Origin: an uncultured Bacteroidales bacterium
GTDB lineage: Bacteria; Bacteroidota; Bacteroidia; Bacteroidales; ML635J-15
DNA: 42,345 nt
Direction: 5' to 3'
Assembly (NCBI GenBank): GCA_937982115.1
Contig: CALJNE010000042.1
Span: forward strand, 1-42,345
Positions 1 to 12,269 of the stretch are shown here, piece by piece (within the stretch, counting starts at the first letter, position 1; every line of letters starts with the position of its first letter). The notes below the pieces were generated by a model. It saw only the letters and a program-made list of their open reading frames with translations, was not told the DNA's origin and ran no database searches. A program made the position numbers and the translations under genes.

Positions 1-173
1 CACACAAATGTTCTCTTTTCCTCTTCGCCGTTGGGTTTTATAAACATTGTCAACACATCTTCAAAATTATTTGTTATTCTGCAAATGCCCATTTTTATTT
101 TAACTATATTCAACAACCTTATTTTCAATCTGAACCACAAAATTCATATAAGCTCACATCGCAGCACCACTTT

Positions 174-206
174 CCTCTTTTCCCTTTTACCTTTCACCTT
201 TCACCT
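174..206. repeat. Degenerate pyrimidine heptamer repeat
   Basis: Units resembling CCTTTCA or CCTTTTA are repeated about four times with a period of 7 to 8 bases; the last two units are identical. No gene is attached to it. Confidence 0.5.
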
Positions 207-316
207 AATTTTTAACAACATAATTTTGAACATAAATCTTTTATAAAACTACTTAATATTGCTCCCCTACCCGTTCAACTATTCTATGATTAACCCCTAA
301 CTCTGCAAATGTTTTT

Positions 317-411
317 TAGTCAGTTGGTTAGTTAGTCAGTTGGTTAGTTAGTCAGTTAGTCAGTTAGTCAGTTGGTTAGTTAGTTAGTTAGTTAGTTAGA
401 TGGTTGGTTAG
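317..411. repeat. GTTA/GTCA/GTTG tetranucleotide tract, copy 1
   Basis: About 95 bases are built almost entirely from four-base units GTTA, GTCA and GTTG (plus strand), ending in a run of GTTA. The same unit set occurs in opposite orientation at 38621-38771. Such tracts can change length by slipped-strand replication. Here no gene overlaps it inside the window. Confidence 0.85.
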
Positions 412-678
412 GAAATTTGAAAGTTAAAGAAAATCTGTTGAGTGAAAAGGAAATAAATTATAAGAATACTTTTAAATTATCGCAGATAATTTGCAGAATG
501 CTCAACGAGTTTCTGTCGCATTCTGAATTTTTTCGTCAAAATCCAAAAAAATCTAAAGATTTTTTTCTACTTCGTAGCGACTTTGATTTTGTAAGTCTTT
601 CCTTTCGCCTTCTGCTACGGAAATCCAAACAAAATCTATGTCGGGATTAACCTGGATGCTCCACACGTGCCTGCACAC

Positions 679-712
679 TTGAAAATAGAATTTCTCAAAA
701 TTCTATTTTCAA
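679..712. repeat. Perfect 15-bp hairpin
   Basis: Arms 679-693 and 698-712 are exact reverse complements around a four-base loop (CTCA). It has no clear T-run and no adjacent gene end, so it may be part of a dispersed intergenic repeat rather than a terminator. Confidence 0.75.
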
Positions 713-857
713 ATCCGGGTTGAAAATCATCAAGCAGGGATTGGACTAAACAAAAATTCCGGTTGGGTTGTGGGATGAGCCGTGTATTATTTTTGCTGTG
801 GCTGCGGTTTGATAGATTTTTAGAAAAAATTCAGACAGCGACGAGCTTTTTCTTTTG

Positions 858-895
858 TTACTTTTCTTTTTTAGCGATTGCAAAAAGAAAAGTAA
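858..895. repeat. 14-bp inverted repeat in a Bacteroidota-type intergenic element
   Basis: Arms 858-871 and 882-895 pair perfectly (TTACTTTTCTTTTT and its complement) around a ten-base loop. The context resembles dispersed intergenic elements I associate with Bacteroidota genomes; that link is from memory, not from a search. Confidence 0.6.
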
Positions 896-1140
896 ATACC
901 ACAAAACGGATAACCCACTTAAACTCTAACAGACATAGTACCTCTAAACAGCTTACGACATAATTAAATTAAATTAAACATTAGGTAAATACGTTTGAAC
1001 ATATAATTGTAAAGCCTTAAATTTCAATGCAATACCTTTATGTATTACGTATTTTTATCGAAGTCATGGATTAAATCTTTGTTTCTTAATTTTACCACTC
1101 TTTCACTTTTTATTTATTATCTTCGCAAAAATTTTTTTCG

Positions 1141-3174
1141 ATGAAAAAGTTTAAACGTTATACAGTTACTTCAGCATTACCTTATGCTAATGGACCGGTA
1201 CATATTGGACATTTAGCCGGAGTTTATGTTCCTGCGGATATTTATTGCAGATATTTAAGATTAAAAGGCGAAGATGTTGTTTTCATAGGCGGCAGTGATG
1301 AACATGGTGTTCCGATCACTTTAAGAGCACGCAAAGAAGGTGTTTCTCCTCAAGATGTAGTTGACAGATATCATAATCTCATTAAAAAGTCTTTTGAAGA
1401 TTTTGGTATTAGTTTCGACATTTATAGTCGTACAAGTAACAAAACTCATCACGAAACAGCTCAGGAGTTTTTTCTTACTCTTTATAATAAAGGAGAACTT
1501 ATCGAAAAAACCGAACATCAGTTTTATGACGAAGTCGAAAATCAATTTTTAGCCGACAGATATATTTTGGGAACATGTCCTAAATGCGGAGCCGAGGATG
1601 CTTATGGTGATCAATGTGAAAAATGCGGAAGTTCACTATCCCCAACTGAACTTATTAATCCACGATCAGCAATTAGCGGAAGCAAACCTGTCCTGAAACA
1701 AACAAAACACTGGTATCTGCCACTCGATAAATACGAACAAGAGCTTAGTCATTGGATTCTTGAAGAACATAAGGAGTGGAAACCTAATGTTTACGGGCAA
1801 TGTAAATCTTGGTTGGATTCCGGATTATTGCCAAGAGCTGTAACACGTGATCTCGACTGGGGGGTTCCTGTTCCTTTGAAAGAAGCTCAAAATAAAGTGC
1901 TTTACGTTTGGTTTGATGCTCCCATCGGTTATATTTCGGCTACAAAAGAACTAACTCCTGATTGGGAAAAATACTGGAAAGATCCCGACACAAAATTGGT
2001 TCATTTTATTGGAAAAGACAATATTGTTTTTCATTGTATAATTTTTCCTTCGATGCTTAAACATGAAGGTTCATATATTTTGCCTGATAATGTGCCGGCA
2101 AACGAATTTTTGAACCTCGAGGGCGACAAAATAAGCACATCAAGGAATTGGGCGGTGTGGCTGCACGAATATCTCGAAGAGTTCCCCGGAAAACAAGACG
2201 TATTAAGATATGTTCTTTGTGCTAATGCTCCCGAAACTAAAGATAATGATTTTACATGGAAAGACTTTCAAACAAGAAACAACTCTGAACTGGTTGCTAT
2301 TTACGGAAATTTCGTCAACAGAGCATTGGTTCTTACTCACAAATATTTCGAAGGTAAAGTTCCCGAACCAAAAGTCATCACTGAATACGAAAACTCTATA
2401 AAAGAGGAAGTTCGCAGGATTAAACTTGCAATAGAAAATAATATAGAGAATTACCGTTTTAGGGAAGCTCTCCGCGAGGCAATGAATATCAGCCGTCTTG
2501 GCAATAAATACCTTGCAGATACAGAGCCCTGGAAAATATTTAAAACCGATCCCGAAAGAGTTGCTACTATTCTTTATTATTCAATTCAACTTTGTGCTAT
2601 TACGGCAGTACTCACAGAACCTTTTCTCCCATTTACATCAAATAAGCTTTTCAATATATTGAATATCAAAAAAAACATCTGGGAAGAAACAGAAAAGTTT
2701 GATTTAATTCCTGTAAATCATACACTCAATAAACCAGAACTCCTTTTCGAGCAAATTGACGATGCTACTATTGAGAAACAAATTGAAAAATTATTGAAAA
2801 CAAAAGAAAGCAATCAAAAACAAATGAAAAATATTGCTCCTCAAAAAGAGACTATCAATTACGAAGATTTTGCTAAGCTCGATTTAAGAATTGGTACAAT
2901 TCTCGAAGCAGAAAAAGTTCCTAAAGCAGATAAACTTTTAAAACTTACTATTGATACCGGATTGGATAAAAGAACTGTTGTCAGCGGTATTGCGGAATTT
3001 TTTACACCGGAACAGATAATTGGTCAGAAAGTTTGTATTTTAATAAATTTAGCCCCCAGAAAATTACGAGGTATTGAATCGCAAGGAATGATTTTAATGG
3101 CTAAAGATAATGACGGAAGATTAAAATTTGTTACGGTTAACGACACTTGCGATAACGGATCTGAAGTCAGCTAA
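1141..3174 (+). CDS. metG: Methionine-tRNA ligase (class I, with C-terminal tRNA-binding domain)
   Basis: This cytoplasmic enzyme charges tRNA-Met with methionine. The 677-residue product has the full architecture. The HIGH motif is residues 21-24 ([10 protein letters not shown]). A knuckle has four cysteines (C146, C149, C159, C162). The KMSKS-equivalent loop reads KISTSR at 330-335, followed by NWAVW, a form I associate with Bacteroidota enzymes. The C-terminal EMAP/Trbp111-like domain starts near residue 575 ([14 protein letters not shown]). The gene stands alone after a long non-coding stretch. The ATG at 1141 starts the conserved N-terminus directly. A weak -7-like box (TATCTTCG) lies at 1118-1125, so the leader is short. 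It converges on a lipoprotein gene 33 bp away. Confidence 0.97.
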   Translation: MKKFKRYTVTSALPYANGPVHIGHLAGVYVPADIYCRYLRLKGEDVVFIGGSDEHGVPITLRARKEGVSPQDVVDRYHNLIKKSFEDFGISFDIYSRTSNKTHHETAQEFFLTLYNKGELIEKTEHQFYDEVENQFLADRYILGTCPKCGAEDAYGDQCEKCGSSLSPTELINPRSAISGSKPVLKQTKHWYLPLDKYEQELSHWILEEHKEWKPNVYGQCKSWLDSGLLPRAVTRDLDWGVPVPLKEAQNKVLYVWFDAPIGYISATKELTPDWEKYWKDPDTKLVHFIGKDNIVFHCIIFPSMLKHEGSYILPDNVPANEFLNLEGDKISTSRNWAVWLHEYLEEFPGKQDVLRYVLCANAPETKDNDFTWKDFQTRNNSELVAIYGNFVNRALVLTHKYFEGKVPEPKVITEYENSIKEEVRRIKLAIENNIENYRFREALREAMNISRLGNKYLADTEPWKIFKTDPERVATILYYSIQLCAITAVLTEPFLPFTSNKLFNILNIKKNIWEETEKFDLIPVNHTLNKPELLFEQIDDATIEKQIEKLLKTKESNQKQMKNIAPQKETINYEDFAKLDLRIGTILEAEKVPKADKLLKLTIDTGLDKRTVVSGIAEFFTPEQIIGQKVCILINLAPRKLRGIESQGMILMAKDNDGRLKFVTVNDTCDNGSEVS

Positions 3175-3207
3175 TAAATTATCTTGATCTTTATGACTTT
3201 GATTTTT

Positions 3208-3696
3208 TTATCTTAACAGAGAAATATACCCGGTACTATCTATATTGCTTTTATTTCCGGCTCTATCTACAATATAAAATTTATACATTATTGTGTCATA
3301 GTCTAAAGGATAGTATTCATTTAAATCATTAACAATCATTTCTCCTTTTAATGTTTTATTATTACCGGTTTTAACAAATTTCGGAACATAAAAGATTAAA
3401 GGAACAAGAAGGTCTAATTTAATGGCTACACCATTCTCAATCTTATATTTATCAAGAAAAATAGTATTTTTTCTTTCTCCGATTGTATCAAAACCAATGT
3501 CTCCATCTCCATCAACAAAATTAAATGACAGCGTACCGTTGAGTACTCTGTTCCCGAGAATATCAACCGAATCTCTAATTACAAAAGAATTAAATGTTAC
3601 CTGAGGAACATCGGGATAAGTTACGATTTTAAAACATGAACTTAAACCTAAAGACAAAAGTATAACTATCCCTAATATTTTTTGAAAATTTTTCAT
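3208..3696 (-). CDS. Small lipoprotein of unknown function
   Basis: The 162-residue protein begins with a lipoprotein signal peptide: a basic start, a hydrophobic core and a lipobox ending LSSC with the acylated Cys at residue 21. The rest is polar and beta-rich, with an acidic glycine stretch (FVDGDGDIGFD) that could bind calcium or form a loop. A periplasmic or surface location is inferred from the signal alone. I do not recognise the family beyond a general similarity to small Bacteroidota lipoproteins. It lies after the terminator that closes the rpoBC operon and has its own -7-like box (3701-3708), so it is probably a separate transcription unit. Confidence 0.85.
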   Translation of the reverse strand: MKNFQKILGIVILLSLGLSSCFKIVTYPDVPQVTFNSFVIRDSVDILGNRVLNGTLSFNFVDGDGDIGFDTIGERKNTIFLDKYKIENGVAIKLDLLVPLIFYVPKFVKTGNNKTLKGEMIVNDLNEYYPLDYDTIMYKFYIVDRAGNKSNIDSTGYISLLR

Positions 3697-3700
3697 ACGA

Positions 3701-3708
3701 CAAAATTA
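3701..3708 (-). promoter_or_regulatory. Probable -7 box for the lipoprotein gene
   Basis: On the minus strand this reads TAATTTTG, an exact match to the Bacteroidota -7 consensus TAnnTTTG, four bases before the ATG. No convincing -33 TTTG sits at 19-20 bp. If used, the transcript would be almost leaderless. Confidence 0.4.
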
Positions 3709-3725
3709 AAAAATATTTCAATCAA

Positions 3726-3758
3726 AAAAGCCGGAATGTAAAAACATCTCCGGCTTTT
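3726..3758 (-). terminator. Rho-independent terminator of the rpoBC-DUF3467 operon
   Basis: Arms 3726-3735 and 3749-3758 pair perfectly (AAAAGCCGGA with TCCGGCTTTT), and the stem continues with ATGT/ACAT after one mismatch. On the minus strand it is followed by a T-run. It lies 25 bp after the DUF3467 stop and before the next minus-strand gene. Confidence 0.85.
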
Positions 3759-3782
3759 GAAGTTTAACTATTAATAAAAACT

Positions 3783-4094
3783 TTAGGCTTGTGCTGTCGG
3801 TCCTCCAAAATTCATCGGAATAGGATTACCTTGCTTAATTTTTATTGGACCGTTAACTGATTCAAATTTTTGAATATTTTCCTGTAATGCACCAAGAAAT
3901 CTTTTTGCATGTTCAGGTGTTAGTATCACTCTTGACTTTACTTTTGCTTTCGGTAATCCGGGCATAATTCTTACAAAATCAATCACAAACTCCGAAGGAG
4001 AATGAGTTATCACTGCAAGATTTGCGTATGTTCCTTCTCCAACCTGATCATCTAATTCGATGTTGATTTGATTTTGTTTAGCTTTATCTTCCAT
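3783..4094 (-). CDS. DUF3467 family protein
   Basis: This 103-residue protein matches the small DUF3467 family, which in Bacteroidota commonly sits right after rpoC. Recognisable parts are the beta-rich N-terminus (YANLAVITHSPSEFVIDF), the MPGLPKAKVKSRVILTPEHA segment and a C-terminal helix with ALQENIQKFE. It has no signal peptide or membrane segment. It starts 11 bp after the rpoC stop and ends just before a strong terminator, so it is the last gene of the operon. The position suggests a link to transcription or stress physiology, but no biochemical function is established that I know of. Confidence 0.9.
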   Translation of the reverse strand: MEDKAKQNQINIELDDQVGEGTYANLAVITHSPSEFVIDFVRIMPGLPKAKVKSRVILTPEHAKRFLGALQENIQKFESVNGPIKIKQGNPIPMNFGGPTAQA

Positions 4095-4105
4095 ATTATT
4101 CTTTT

Positions 4106-7100
4106 TTATTTTTCTTTATAAATTTCAAGTTCTTCATCTTCTTTGAGAGCTTTTTTAGCTTCATCAATGTGATAAACTTCTATTTTTTGATATTTTCTAA
4201 GACCGGTACCCGCCGGAATCAAATGACCAACAATGACATTTTCTTTCAAACCTTCTAGATAATCTTCCTTAGCTCTGATTGCTGCTTCGTTAAGAACTTT
4301 GGTTGTTTCTTGGAATGAAGCTGCTGACATAAAGCTGTTTGTTTGAAGAGCTGCTCTTGTGATACCTTGTAATATCTGGCTTGATGTTGCCGGAACAGCA
4401 TCACGCACCTGAACAAGTCTTAAGTCTTTTCTCTTCAACATTGAATTTTCGTCTCTCAACCTACGATAAGAAATCATCTGTCCGGTATGGAAATTGGTAG
4501 AATCTCCCGGATCTATAACAATTTTTTTATCAAAAATTCTATCATTTTCTTCTCTGAACTCCCATTTATCAACTATCTGTTTTTCAAGGAATTGAGTATC
4601 TCCGGGTTCTTCAACTATCACCTTACGCATCATTTGACGTACAATAACCTCGAAATGCTTATCGTTAATTTTAACGCCTTGCAGACGGTAAACATCTTGA
4701 ATTTCGTTTACGAGATATTCCTGTACTTCTGTTGGTCCTTTAATAGCAAGAATATCGCTGGGTGTTACTGCTCCGTCAATGAGAGGAGTCCCAGCTTTTA
4801 CAAAATCGTTAGGTTGAACGAGAATTTGACGTGAAAGTGGCACTAAATACCGTTTAATATCACCTTCTTTGGATCTGATTTCAATTTCACGATTACCTCT
4901 CTTGATTTTACCGAAGAATACTTCTCCATCAATTTCAGAAACAATTGCCGGATTTGATGGATTACGAGCTTCGAATAATTCTGTAACTCGTGGTAAACCT
5001 CCGGTAATATCACCACCTTTACCAACAACACGTGGCATTTTAATTAATATATCTCCGGCTTTGATATATTCTCCGTCTGTTTTTAATAAACGTGCACCTA
5101 CCGGCAAGTTATATGAAGCTAAAACATCTCCGTTTTCATCGAGAATGTTAGCCATCGGAATTTTTGATTTATCCTTGGTTTCGATGATTATACGTTCCGT
5201 AAATCCCGTTTGAGATGCTATTTCTTCTTTTAAGTTAACGCCTTCAATTAAGTCTTCGTATTGTAACTTTCCTGAATTTTCAGCAACAATTACAAGGTTG
5301 TAAATATCCCATTCGCAAATTTTGTCTCCTTTCTTAACTGTATCTCCGGCCTTAAAGTACAAACGAGAACCATAAGGTACAGGTTTATTAAGGATAGCTA
5401 TTTTTGTGTTTGGGTCTAAAAGTCTCATTTCAGCCATACGAGAAACGACGATATCAACAAATTTTCCATCGCCTTCGTCATGAGACACAGTACGTAATTC
5501 ATCAAATTCAAGAATACCATCGTATTTTGAAACTATTGACGACTCTGTGGTAATGCTTCCTGCAACACCCCCCATGTGGAATGTACGCAAGGTCAACTGC
5601 GTTCCCGGTTCGCCGATTGATTGTGCTGCAATTACTCCAACAGCTTCTCCTATTTGAACCATTCGGCGTGTAGCTAAATTACGTCCATAACATTTTGCAC
5701 AAACACCTTTACGTGATTCACAGGTTAAAACTGAACGTATTTCAACTTTTTCGATTGGGGATTCTTCTATGATTTTTGCAATTTTTTCGGTAATTTCTTC
5801 ACCACTGGTAACAATCAATTCTCCGGTTTGTGGATGATATACATCATGAACACTTGTACGACCTAATATTCTTTCATACAATGTTTCGATTACCTCTTCG
5901 TCGTTTTTTCGCAATTCGGTGGCTACTAAACCACGTAAAGTACCACAATCTTCTTCGGTAATTACAACATCTTGAGCAACGTCAACTAACCTTCTGGTTA
6001 AGTAACCGGCATCAGCAGTTTTAAGAGCTGTATCAGCCAACCCTTTACGTGCACCGTGTGTCGAAATAAAGTACTCAAGAATTGTTAGTCCTTCTTTAAA
6101 ATTAGAAAGAATCGGGTTTTCAATAATTTCACTGGTTGAAGTAACTCCGGATTTTTGAGGTTTTGCCATAAGACCTCTCATCCCACAAAGCTGAGAAATC
6201 TGTTCCTTTGAACCTCTTGCCCCTGAATCAAGCATCATATACACAGAGTTGAATCCTTGATTGTCGGTGGAGAGTTTCTTCATAACGGCAAAACTGAGGC
6301 GGGCATTGATATTTGTCCAAACATCAATTACCTGATTATATCTTTCGTTGTCGGTTATAAAGCCGTTTTCGTAGTTAAACATAATTTCTTCAACCTGCTC
6401 GTATCCTTCTTGAATTAGTTCGGCTTTTTCTTCCGGAATAATCAGATAATCAAGATTGAATGATAATCCACCGTAGAATGCATTCATAAAACCTAATTCC
6501 TTAATATCATCAAGGAATTTAGCAGTAACGTCTGTACCACATTTACTTACGAGTTGCCCGATAATATCACGAAGTGATTTTTTTGTAAGAAGTTCGTTTA
6601 TATAACCATACTCCTTAGGAACAATTTGATTGAAAATGACTCGTCCTGTTGTAGTTTTAATCATCCTTACGATGCTTTCGCCATTTTCATCAATATCTTC
6701 AACCTTTACATTTATTATTGCATGCAAATCAAGTTTACCTTCGTTGTAAGAAATAATAACTTCTTCAGGTGAATAAAAATATTGTCCTTCGCCTTTACAT
6801 CCTTTACGTTCTTTTGTAAGATAGTATAATCCTAATACCATATCCTGTGATGGTACAGTGATAGGAGCTCCATTAGCTGGGTTAAGAATGTTATGCGAAG
6901 CCAACATTAATAATTGAGCTTCAAGTATTGCTGCATTTCCAAGAGGCAAATGCACTGCCATTTGGTCACCGTCGAAGTCGGCGTTAAATGCTGTACATAC
7001 TAATGGATGCAACTGAATCGCTTTTCCTTCAATCAATTTTGGTTGGAAAGCTTGAATACCAAGTCTGTGCAATGTCGGAGCACGGTTAAGCAATACAGGA

Positions 7101-8392
7101 TGCCCTTTTAGTACGTTTTCTAAAATATCCCAAATAACAGGATCTTTACGTTCTACTATTTTCTTTGCAGATTTTACTGTTTTAACAATACCTCTTTCGA
7201 TTAATTTTCTAATAATGAAAGGTTTGTATAATTCAGCAGCCATATCTTTCGGTATCCCGCACTCATGCATTTTTAATTCGGGACCTACAACGATTACCGA
7301 ACGAGCTGAAAAGTCAACACGTTTACCAAGCAAATTTTGACGGAAACGACCTTGTTTACCTTTCAAACTATCGCTCAACGATTTTAATGGACGATTTGCA
7401 TCTGTTTTTACTGCATTCGACTTTCTTGAATTATCAAACAAAGAATCTACTGCTTCCTGAAGCATACGTTTTTCGTTTCTTAATATTACTTCAGGTGCTT
7501 TGATTTCCAGAAGTCGTTTTAAACGATTATTTCTGATTATTACTCTGCGATACAAATCATTAAGGTCGCTGGTAGCAAAACGTCCGCCATCAAGAGGTAC
7601 CAAAGGTCTTAATTCCGGTGGAATAACAGGAACAACTTTCACTATCATCCATTCCGGTTTATTTTTCACTTTCGACAATCTGAATGATTCAACAACATTC
7701 AATCTCTTTAAAGCTTCGCTTTTACGTTGTTGTGAACCTTCTTTTGACGCTTTATCTCTTAATTCGTATGACAATTTATCCAAATCCAAACGCTGAAGTA
7801 AATCATATATAGCTTCAGCTCCCATTTTAGCAATAAATTTATTTGGATCTGAATCATCAAGTTTTTGATTTTCAGCTGGTAATGTATCTAAAATTTCGAG
7901 ATATTCATCTTCAGAAAGAATATCCATTTCGTTTACACCATCAATAGCTTTAATACCTGGCTGAATTACAATATATCTTTCAAAATAAATTATTGCTTCG
8001 AGTTTTTTACCCGGAAGACCTAATAAATATCCAATTTTATTCGGTAAGGTTTTAAAATACCAAATGTGAGCTACAGGAACTTCGAGTTTTATATGTCCCA
8101 TGCGTTCGCGACGAACTTTCTTCTCAGTAACTTCAACACCGCATCGGTCACAGACTATCCCTTTGTATCTAATCCTTTTATATTTACCGCAGTGACATTC
8201 ATAATCTTTTACCGGACCAAAAATTCTTTCACAAAATAAACCATCTCTTTCAGGCTTATAAGTTCGATAATTTATGGTTTCCGGTTTAGTAACTTCACCA
8301 CTTGACATTTCCTGAATTTCTTCCGGAGAAGCCAAACTGATTGTAATTTTGGTAAAGTCGGTTTTTAATTTGTTTTCTTTTCTAAAAGCCAT
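4106..8392 (-). CDS. rpoC: DNA-directed RNA polymerase subunit beta'
   Basis: This is the largest catalytic subunit of RNA polymerase, 1428 residues, a normal length for Bacteroidota. The N-terminal zinc site is seen as C66, C68, C81 and C84. The active-site magnesium loop [12 protein letters not shown] lies near residue 470, and the second zinc cluster ([13 protein letters not shown]) follows near residue 890. The trigger loop and bridge helix region is present ([19 protein letters not shown] and following). The ATG at 8392 gives the conserved start [10 protein letters not shown]. It follows rpoB after 32 bp, with DUF3467 next. Nothing unusual is seen. Confidence 0.98.
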   Translation of the reverse strand: MAFRKENKLKTDFTKITISLASPEEIQEMSSGEVTKPETINYRTYKPERDGLFCERIFGPVKDYECHCGKYKRIRYKGIVCDRCGVEVTEKKVRRERMGHIKLEVPVAHIWYFKTLPNKIGYLLGLPGKKLEAIIYFERYIVIQPGIKAIDGVNEMDILSEDEYLEILDTLPAENQKLDDSDPNKFIAKMGAEAIYDLLQRLDLDKLSYELRDKASKEGSQQRKSEALKRLNVVESFRLSKVKNKPEWMIVKVVPVIPPELRPLVPLDGGRFATSDLNDLYRRVIIRNNRLKRLLEIKAPEVILRNEKRMLQEAVDSLFDNSRKSNAVKTDANRPLKSLSDSLKGKQGRFRQNLLGKRVDFSARSVIVVGPELKMHECGIPKDMAAELYKPFIIRKLIERGIVKTVKSAKKIVERKDPVIWDILENVLKGHPVLLNRAPTLHRLGIQAFQPKLIEGKAIQLHPLVCTAFNADFDGDQMAVHLPLGNAAILEAQLLMLASHNILNPANGAPITVPSQDMVLGLYYLTKERKGCKGEGQYFYSPEEVIISYNEGKLDLHAIINVKVEDIDENGESIVRMIKTTTGRVIFNQIVPKEYGYINELLTKKSLRDIIGQLVSKCGTDVTAKFLDDIKELGFMNAFYGGLSFNLDYLIIPEEKAELIQEGYEQVEEIMFNYENGFITDNERYNQVIDVWTNINARLSFAVMKKLSTDNQGFNSVYMMLDSGARGSKEQISQLCGMRGLMAKPQKSGVTSTSEIIENPILSNFKEGLTILEYFISTHGARKGLADTALKTADAGYLTRRLVDVAQDVVITEEDCGTLRGLVATELRKNDEEVIETLYERILGRTSVHDVYHPQTGELIVTSGEEITEKIAKIIEESPIEKVEIRSVLTCESRKGVCAKCYGRNLATRRMVQIGEAVGVIAAQSIGEPGTQLTLRTFHMGGVAGSITTESSIVSKYDGILEFDELRTVSHDEGDGKFVDIVVSRMAEMRLLDPNTKIAILNKPVPYGSRLYFKAGDTVKKGDKICEWDIYNLVIVAENSGKLQYEDLIEGVNLKEEIASQTGFTERIIIETKDKSKIPMANILDENGDVLASYNLPVGARLLKTDGEYIKAGDILIKMPRVVGKGGDITGGLPRVTELFEARNPSNPAIVSEIDGEVFFGKIKRGNREIEIRSKEGDIKRYLVPLSRQILVQPNDFVKAGTPLIDGAVTPSDILAIKGPTEVQEYLVNEIQDVYRLQGVKINDKHFEVIVRQMMRKVIVEEPGDTQFLEKQIVDKWEFREENDRIFDKKIVIDPGDSTNFHTGQMISYRRLRDENSMLKRKDLRLVQVRDAVPATSSQILQGITRAALQTNSFMSAASFQETTKVLNEAAIRAKEDYLEGLKENVIVGHLIPAGTGLRKYQKIEVYHIDEAKKALKEDEELEIYKEK

Positions 8393-8424
8393 ATTTTTAG
8401 CTATTAATTTTCATTAAAATAAAA

Positions 8425-11400
8425 TTAATCTAAATCTACTCTCAAGCACAATCCTCTTAACTCATGCAACAATACATTGAGGGATTCGGGAATGCCTGGT
8501 TTCGGTAATTTTTCCCCTTTAACAATTGCTTCGTAAGTCTTTGCACGACCAACAACATCATCAGACTTAACAGTAAGTATTTCTTGCAAAATGTGAGCAG
8601 CCCCGAATGCTTCGAGGGCCCAAACTTCCATTTCTCCGAAACGCTGTCCACCAAATTGTGCTTTACCACCCAAAGGCTGTTGAGTAATTAACGAATATGG
8701 ACCTATCGAACGAGCATGCATTTTATCTTCAACCATGTGTCCGAGTTTTAACATATAAATTACCCCAACAGTAGCCGGCTGGTCAAATCTCTGACCTGTT
8801 CCGCCATCATATAGATAGGTCTTTCCATAACGTGGTAACCCTGCTTTGTCAGTATATTCTGTGATTTGATCCAGACTTGCTCCATCAAAAATTGGTGTCG
8901 AAAAATGTAATCCTAATACTTTTCCGGCCCAACCCAACACAGATTCATAAATCTGACCAAGGTTCATACGAGATGGTACACCCAGAGGATTAAGTACAAT
9001 ATCAACAGGTGTTCCGTCTTCGAGGAATGGCATATCTTCTTGTCGTACAATTTTTGCAAGAATACCTTTATTACCATGACGTCCTGCCAACTTGTCTCCA
9101 ACTTTTATCGTACGTTTATTTGCTATATACACCTTTGCAAGCTGCATAATTCCCGCAGGTAATTCGTCACCCAAAGTAATATCGAGTTTCTTACGACGAT
9201 AGTCTCCATCTATCTTTTTCTGTTCTACAAAGTAATTGTACAACAACTTAGAAATGGATTCATTTCTGTCTTTATCTGTTGTCCATCTGTTTGGATTAAC
9301 ATTTATATAATCAATATCATTCAGAATCTTTTGCGTAAATTTTGTTCCTTTAGGAATAATTTCATTATCGAAATTATCTTTTACTCCTTGCGAAGTTTTA
9401 CCATTAACCAGAACAAATAATTTTTCTATTAATCTTGCTCTTAGTTTTGCAGATTCTTCTTGATATTTGCTTTCAAGATTTTCGAGTAAAATCTTATCCT
9501 GATTCTTTACTCGTTTATCTTTAATAGTTTTTGAGAATAATTTTTTGTCTATCACTACTCCATAGGTAGATGGAGACGCTTTTAGTGATGCATCCTTTAC
9601 ATCTCCGGCTTTTTCACCGAAAATAGCACGTAAAAGTTTTTCTTCCGGTGATGGCTCACTTTCTCCTTTTGGAGTTATTTTACCAATCAATATATCACCG
9701 GGTTTTACATAGGCACCTATACGAACAATCCCGTTTTCATCAAGGTCTTTTGTTGCTTGTTCGCTAACATTCGGAATATCTGAGGTAAGCTCTTCCATTC
9801 CACGTTTAGTCTCGCGAACTTCTAATTGATATTCAGTTACATGAACCGAAGTGAATAAATCATCTCGAACAACTCTTTCCGAAATAACGATAGCATCCTC
9901 AAAATTATAACCTTTCCATGGCATAAATGCTACCATCAAGTTTCGACCAAGAGATAATTCTCCATTTTCGGTAGAGTAGCCATCGGTTAAAATATCGCCT
10001 TTTTCAACAACATATCCCTTACGAACTATTGGCCTCAGATTGACACAAGTGTTCTGATTTGTCTTTTGGAATTTTGGAATTTTATATTCAACAAGATCAT
10101 CTGTAAATTTCAAAAATCTTTCTTCTTCCGAACATTCGTATCTTATGATTATTTTCTGAGCATCAACATATTCAACAACACCACGCCCTTCAGCAACCAT
10201 CATCATGCGTGAATCTTTCACTACATCTGCTTCTATTCCTGTTCCAACAATCGGAGCTTCTGGTTTTAACAATGGTACCGCCTGACGCATCATGTTAGAT
10301 CCCATCAAAGCACGGTTTGCATCGTCATGTTCAAGGAATGGTATCAAAGATGCCGCAATTGATGCAATCTGGTTTGGTGCTACGTCCATTAAATTTAATT
10401 GCGAAGGATCTACTACAACATAATCTCCTTCGTTACGAGATCTAATTCTTGTATTTAAAAACAGACCTTCATCATTTATCTTTGCATTTGCTTGGGCAAT
10501 AACTTGATTGTCTTCTTGTTCTGCACTTAAATAAACGATATCATCAAAATCCACCTTACCGTCTTTTACTTTTCTGTAAGGAGTTTCGATAAAGCCTAAT
10601 CTGTTTACTTTAGCATAAACACAAAGCGATGAAATAAGACCAATATTCGGGCCTTCAGGTGTTTCAATCGGACACAAACGTCCGTAGTGAGTATAGTGAA
10701 CGTCACGCACTTCGAATCCGGCACGTTCTCTTGATAATCCACCGGGACCCAGTGCTGATAATCGGCGCTTATGTGTTAACTCAGAAAGTGGATTTATTTG
10801 ATCCATAAACTGAGATAACTGGTTTGTTCCAAAGAATGAATTTAAAACAGACGATAAGGTTTTTGAGTTAATTAAATCTACCGGATGGAATACCTCGTTA
10901 TCACGAACATTCATTCTTTCACGAATGGTACGAGCCATTCTTGCCAAACCAACACTAAACTGACCGGCTAACTGTTCTCCAACTGTTCTTACGCGTCTGT
11001 TGCTCAAATGATCAATATCGTCAACATCAGCTTTGGAGTTTAACAATCCGATCAAATATTTTATAATTTCAATTATGTCCTCTTTTGTTAAGACTCTTAT
11101 TTCGTCAGGAATGTTAAGATTTAACTTTTGATTCATTCTGAATCTTCCTACTTCTCCAAGATCATAACGTTTGTCGGAGAAGAATAATTTATCAATAACA
11201 TCCCTTGCTGTTGCTTCGTCAGGTGGTTCAGCACTTCTGAGCAATCTGTATATGTGGAATATAGCTTCTTTTTCCGAATTACACGGATCTTTTTGAAGCG
11301 TATTATAAATTATTTCGTATTCAGTGATTTTTTGTCCTTCTTTGTGAAGCAATATAGTTTTTGCACCAGATTCAACGATTAAGTCAATATGATGATTTTC

Positions 11401-12228
11401 TAAAACTGTTTCACGGTCAAGAACAACTTCAGTACGTTCGATAGAAACCACTTCTGCTGTATCTTCGTCAACAAAATCTTCGAACCATGTTTTTACAACA
11501 CGGGCAGCAAGTCGTCTTCCAACGAGTTTTTTAAGTGCAGTTTTTGAAACTTTTATTTCGTCAGCCAGACCGAAAATTTCAAGTATATCTTTGTCGGTTT
11601 CAAAACCAATTGCACGCAACAAAGTTGTAACCGGCAATTTCTTTTTTCGGTCAATATAAGCATACATGACAGCGTTTACGTCTGTTGCAAATTCAATCCA
11701 TGAACCCTTGAACGGTATAATTCTGGCTGAATATAACTTTGTTCCGTTTGCATGAACAGAATGACTGAAAAATACACCCGGAGATCTGTGCAACTGAGAA
11801 ACAATAACTCTTTCTGCACCATTTATTACAAATGTTCCTGTTGGTGTCATGTATGGAACTGCACCAAGCCATACATCCTGTACCGAAGTTTCGAAGTCTT
11901 CATGCTCCGGATCAGTACATGAAAGTTTCAACTTCGCCTTCAAAGGCACACTATATGTTAGACCTCTTTCAATACATTCCTGAATGCTGTATCTAGGAGG
12001 TTCAAAAGAATAATCAAGGAAATCTAATACAAAAGTATTTCTTGTATCAGTAATTGGGAAATTTTCCTTGAAAACCTGATATAAACCTTCTTTTTTTCTT
12101 TGTTCTGAATTGGAATCTACTTGAAAGAACTCCTTAAATGATTCTATTTGAATTTCCAGAAAATCCGGATACTGTAATTGCTTTTTAGTTGTTGAAAAAC
12201 TAATTCTTTGTTTTTTTCTAATTGCCAT
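8425..12228 (-). CDS. rpoB: DNA-directed RNA polymerase subunit beta
   Basis: This is the 1267-residue beta subunit. The rifampicin pocket is intact ([11 protein letters not shown], then [13 protein letters not shown]), with the usual Gln, Asp, His and Ser at resistance positions, so no resistance substitution is visible. The C-terminal signatures [12 protein letters not shown] and [19 protein letters not shown] are present, and the protein ends at the beta' contact region. It starts 96 bp after rplL. The gap carries a strong hairpin that may tune polymerase against ribosomal protein output. Together with rpoC it forms the distal part of the nusG-rpl-rpo block. Confidence 0.98.
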   Translation of the reverse strand: MAIRKKQRISFSTTKKQLQYPDFLEIQIESFKEFFQVDSNSEQRKKEGLYQVFKENFPITDTRNTFVLDFLDYSFEPPRYSIQECIERGLTYSVPLKAKLKLSCTDPEHEDFETSVQDVWLGAVPYMTPTGTFVINGAERVIVSQLHRSPGVFFSHSVHANGTKLYSARIIPFKGSWIEFATDVNAVMYAYIDRKKKLPVTTLLRAIGFETDKDILEIFGLADEIKVSKTALKKLVGRRLAARVVKTWFEDFVDEDTAEVVSIERTEVVLDRETVLENHHIDLIVESGAKTILLHKEGQKITEYEIIYNTLQKDPCNSEKEAIFHIYRLLRSAEPPDEATARDVIDKLFFSDKRYDLGEVGRFRMNQKLNLNIPDEIRVLTKEDIIEIIKYLIGLLNSKADVDDIDHLSNRRVRTVGEQLAGQFSVGLARMARTIRERMNVRDNEVFHPVDLINSKTLSSVLNSFFGTNQLSQFMDQINPLSELTHKRRLSALGPGGLSRERAGFEVRDVHYTHYGRLCPIETPEGPNIGLISSLCVYAKVNRLGFIETPYRKVKDGKVDFDDIVYLSAEQEDNQVIAQANAKINDEGLFLNTRIRSRNEGDYVVVDPSQLNLMDVAPNQIASIAASLIPFLEHDDANRALMGSNMMRQAVPLLKPEAPIVGTGIEADVVKDSRMMMVAEGRGVVEYVDAQKIIIRYECSEEERFLKFTDDLVEYKIPKFQKTNQNTCVNLRPIVRKGYVVEKGDILTDGYSTENGELSLGRNLMVAFMPWKGYNFEDAIVISERVVRDDLFTSVHVTEYQLEVRETKRGMEELTSDIPNVSEQATKDLDENGIVRIGAYVKPGDILIGKITPKGESEPSPEEKLLRAIFGEKAGDVKDASLKASPSTYGVVIDKKLFSKTIKDKRVKNQDKILLENLESKYQEESAKLRARLIEKLFVLVNGKTSQGVKDNFDNEIIPKGTKFTQKILNDIDYINVNPNRWTTDKDRNESISKLLYNYFVEQKKIDGDYRRKKLDITLGDELPAGIMQLAKVYIANKRTIKVGDKLAGRHGNKGILAKIVRQEDMPFLEDGTPVDIVLNPLGVPSRMNLGQIYESVLGWAGKVLGLHFSTPIFDGASLDQITEYTDKAGLPRYGKTYLYDGGTGQRFDQPATVGVIYMLKLGHMVEDKMHARSIGPYSLITQQPLGGKAQFGGQRFGEMEVWALEAFGAAHILQEILTVKSDDVVGRAKTYEAIVKGEKLPKPGIPESLNVLLHELRGLCLRVDLD

Positions 12229-12269
12229 TTGTGGAATAATTAAATATGAACCTAAACATTAACAACGAA

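Larger units (their letters stand above)
1..1140. other. Gene-free, repeat-rich intergenic region
   Basis: No credible gene is seen upstream of metG. Short open frames here (for example 417-650 and 763-963) have low-complexity translations and no recognisable domain. The stretch holds a pyrimidine-rich heptamer-like repeat (about 174-206), a tetranucleotide tract (317-411) and two strong hairpins (679-712 and 858-895). A 13-base word, GAAAAAATTCAGA, occurs on the minus strand near 520-540 and on the plus strand near 825, suggesting decayed copies of one intergenic repeat. Confidence 0.7.

Noticed and set aside
317-411. CRISPR array
   Set aside because: The units are only four bases and contiguous, with no spacers and no cas genes; it is a simple tandem repeat.
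417-963. Small genes at 417-650 and 763-963
   Set aside because: Low-complexity translations overlapping repeats and hairpins, with no domain, promoter or start context.
2128-2145. Damaged KMSKS motif in metG
   Set aside because: KISTSR followed by NWAVW is a form I expect in Bacteroidota MetRS, so it is a lineage variant and not a defect.
10690-10860. Rifampicin resistance changes in rpoB
   Set aside because: The key residues of the pocket are wild type; the Ile after MDQ is probably lineage-specific.
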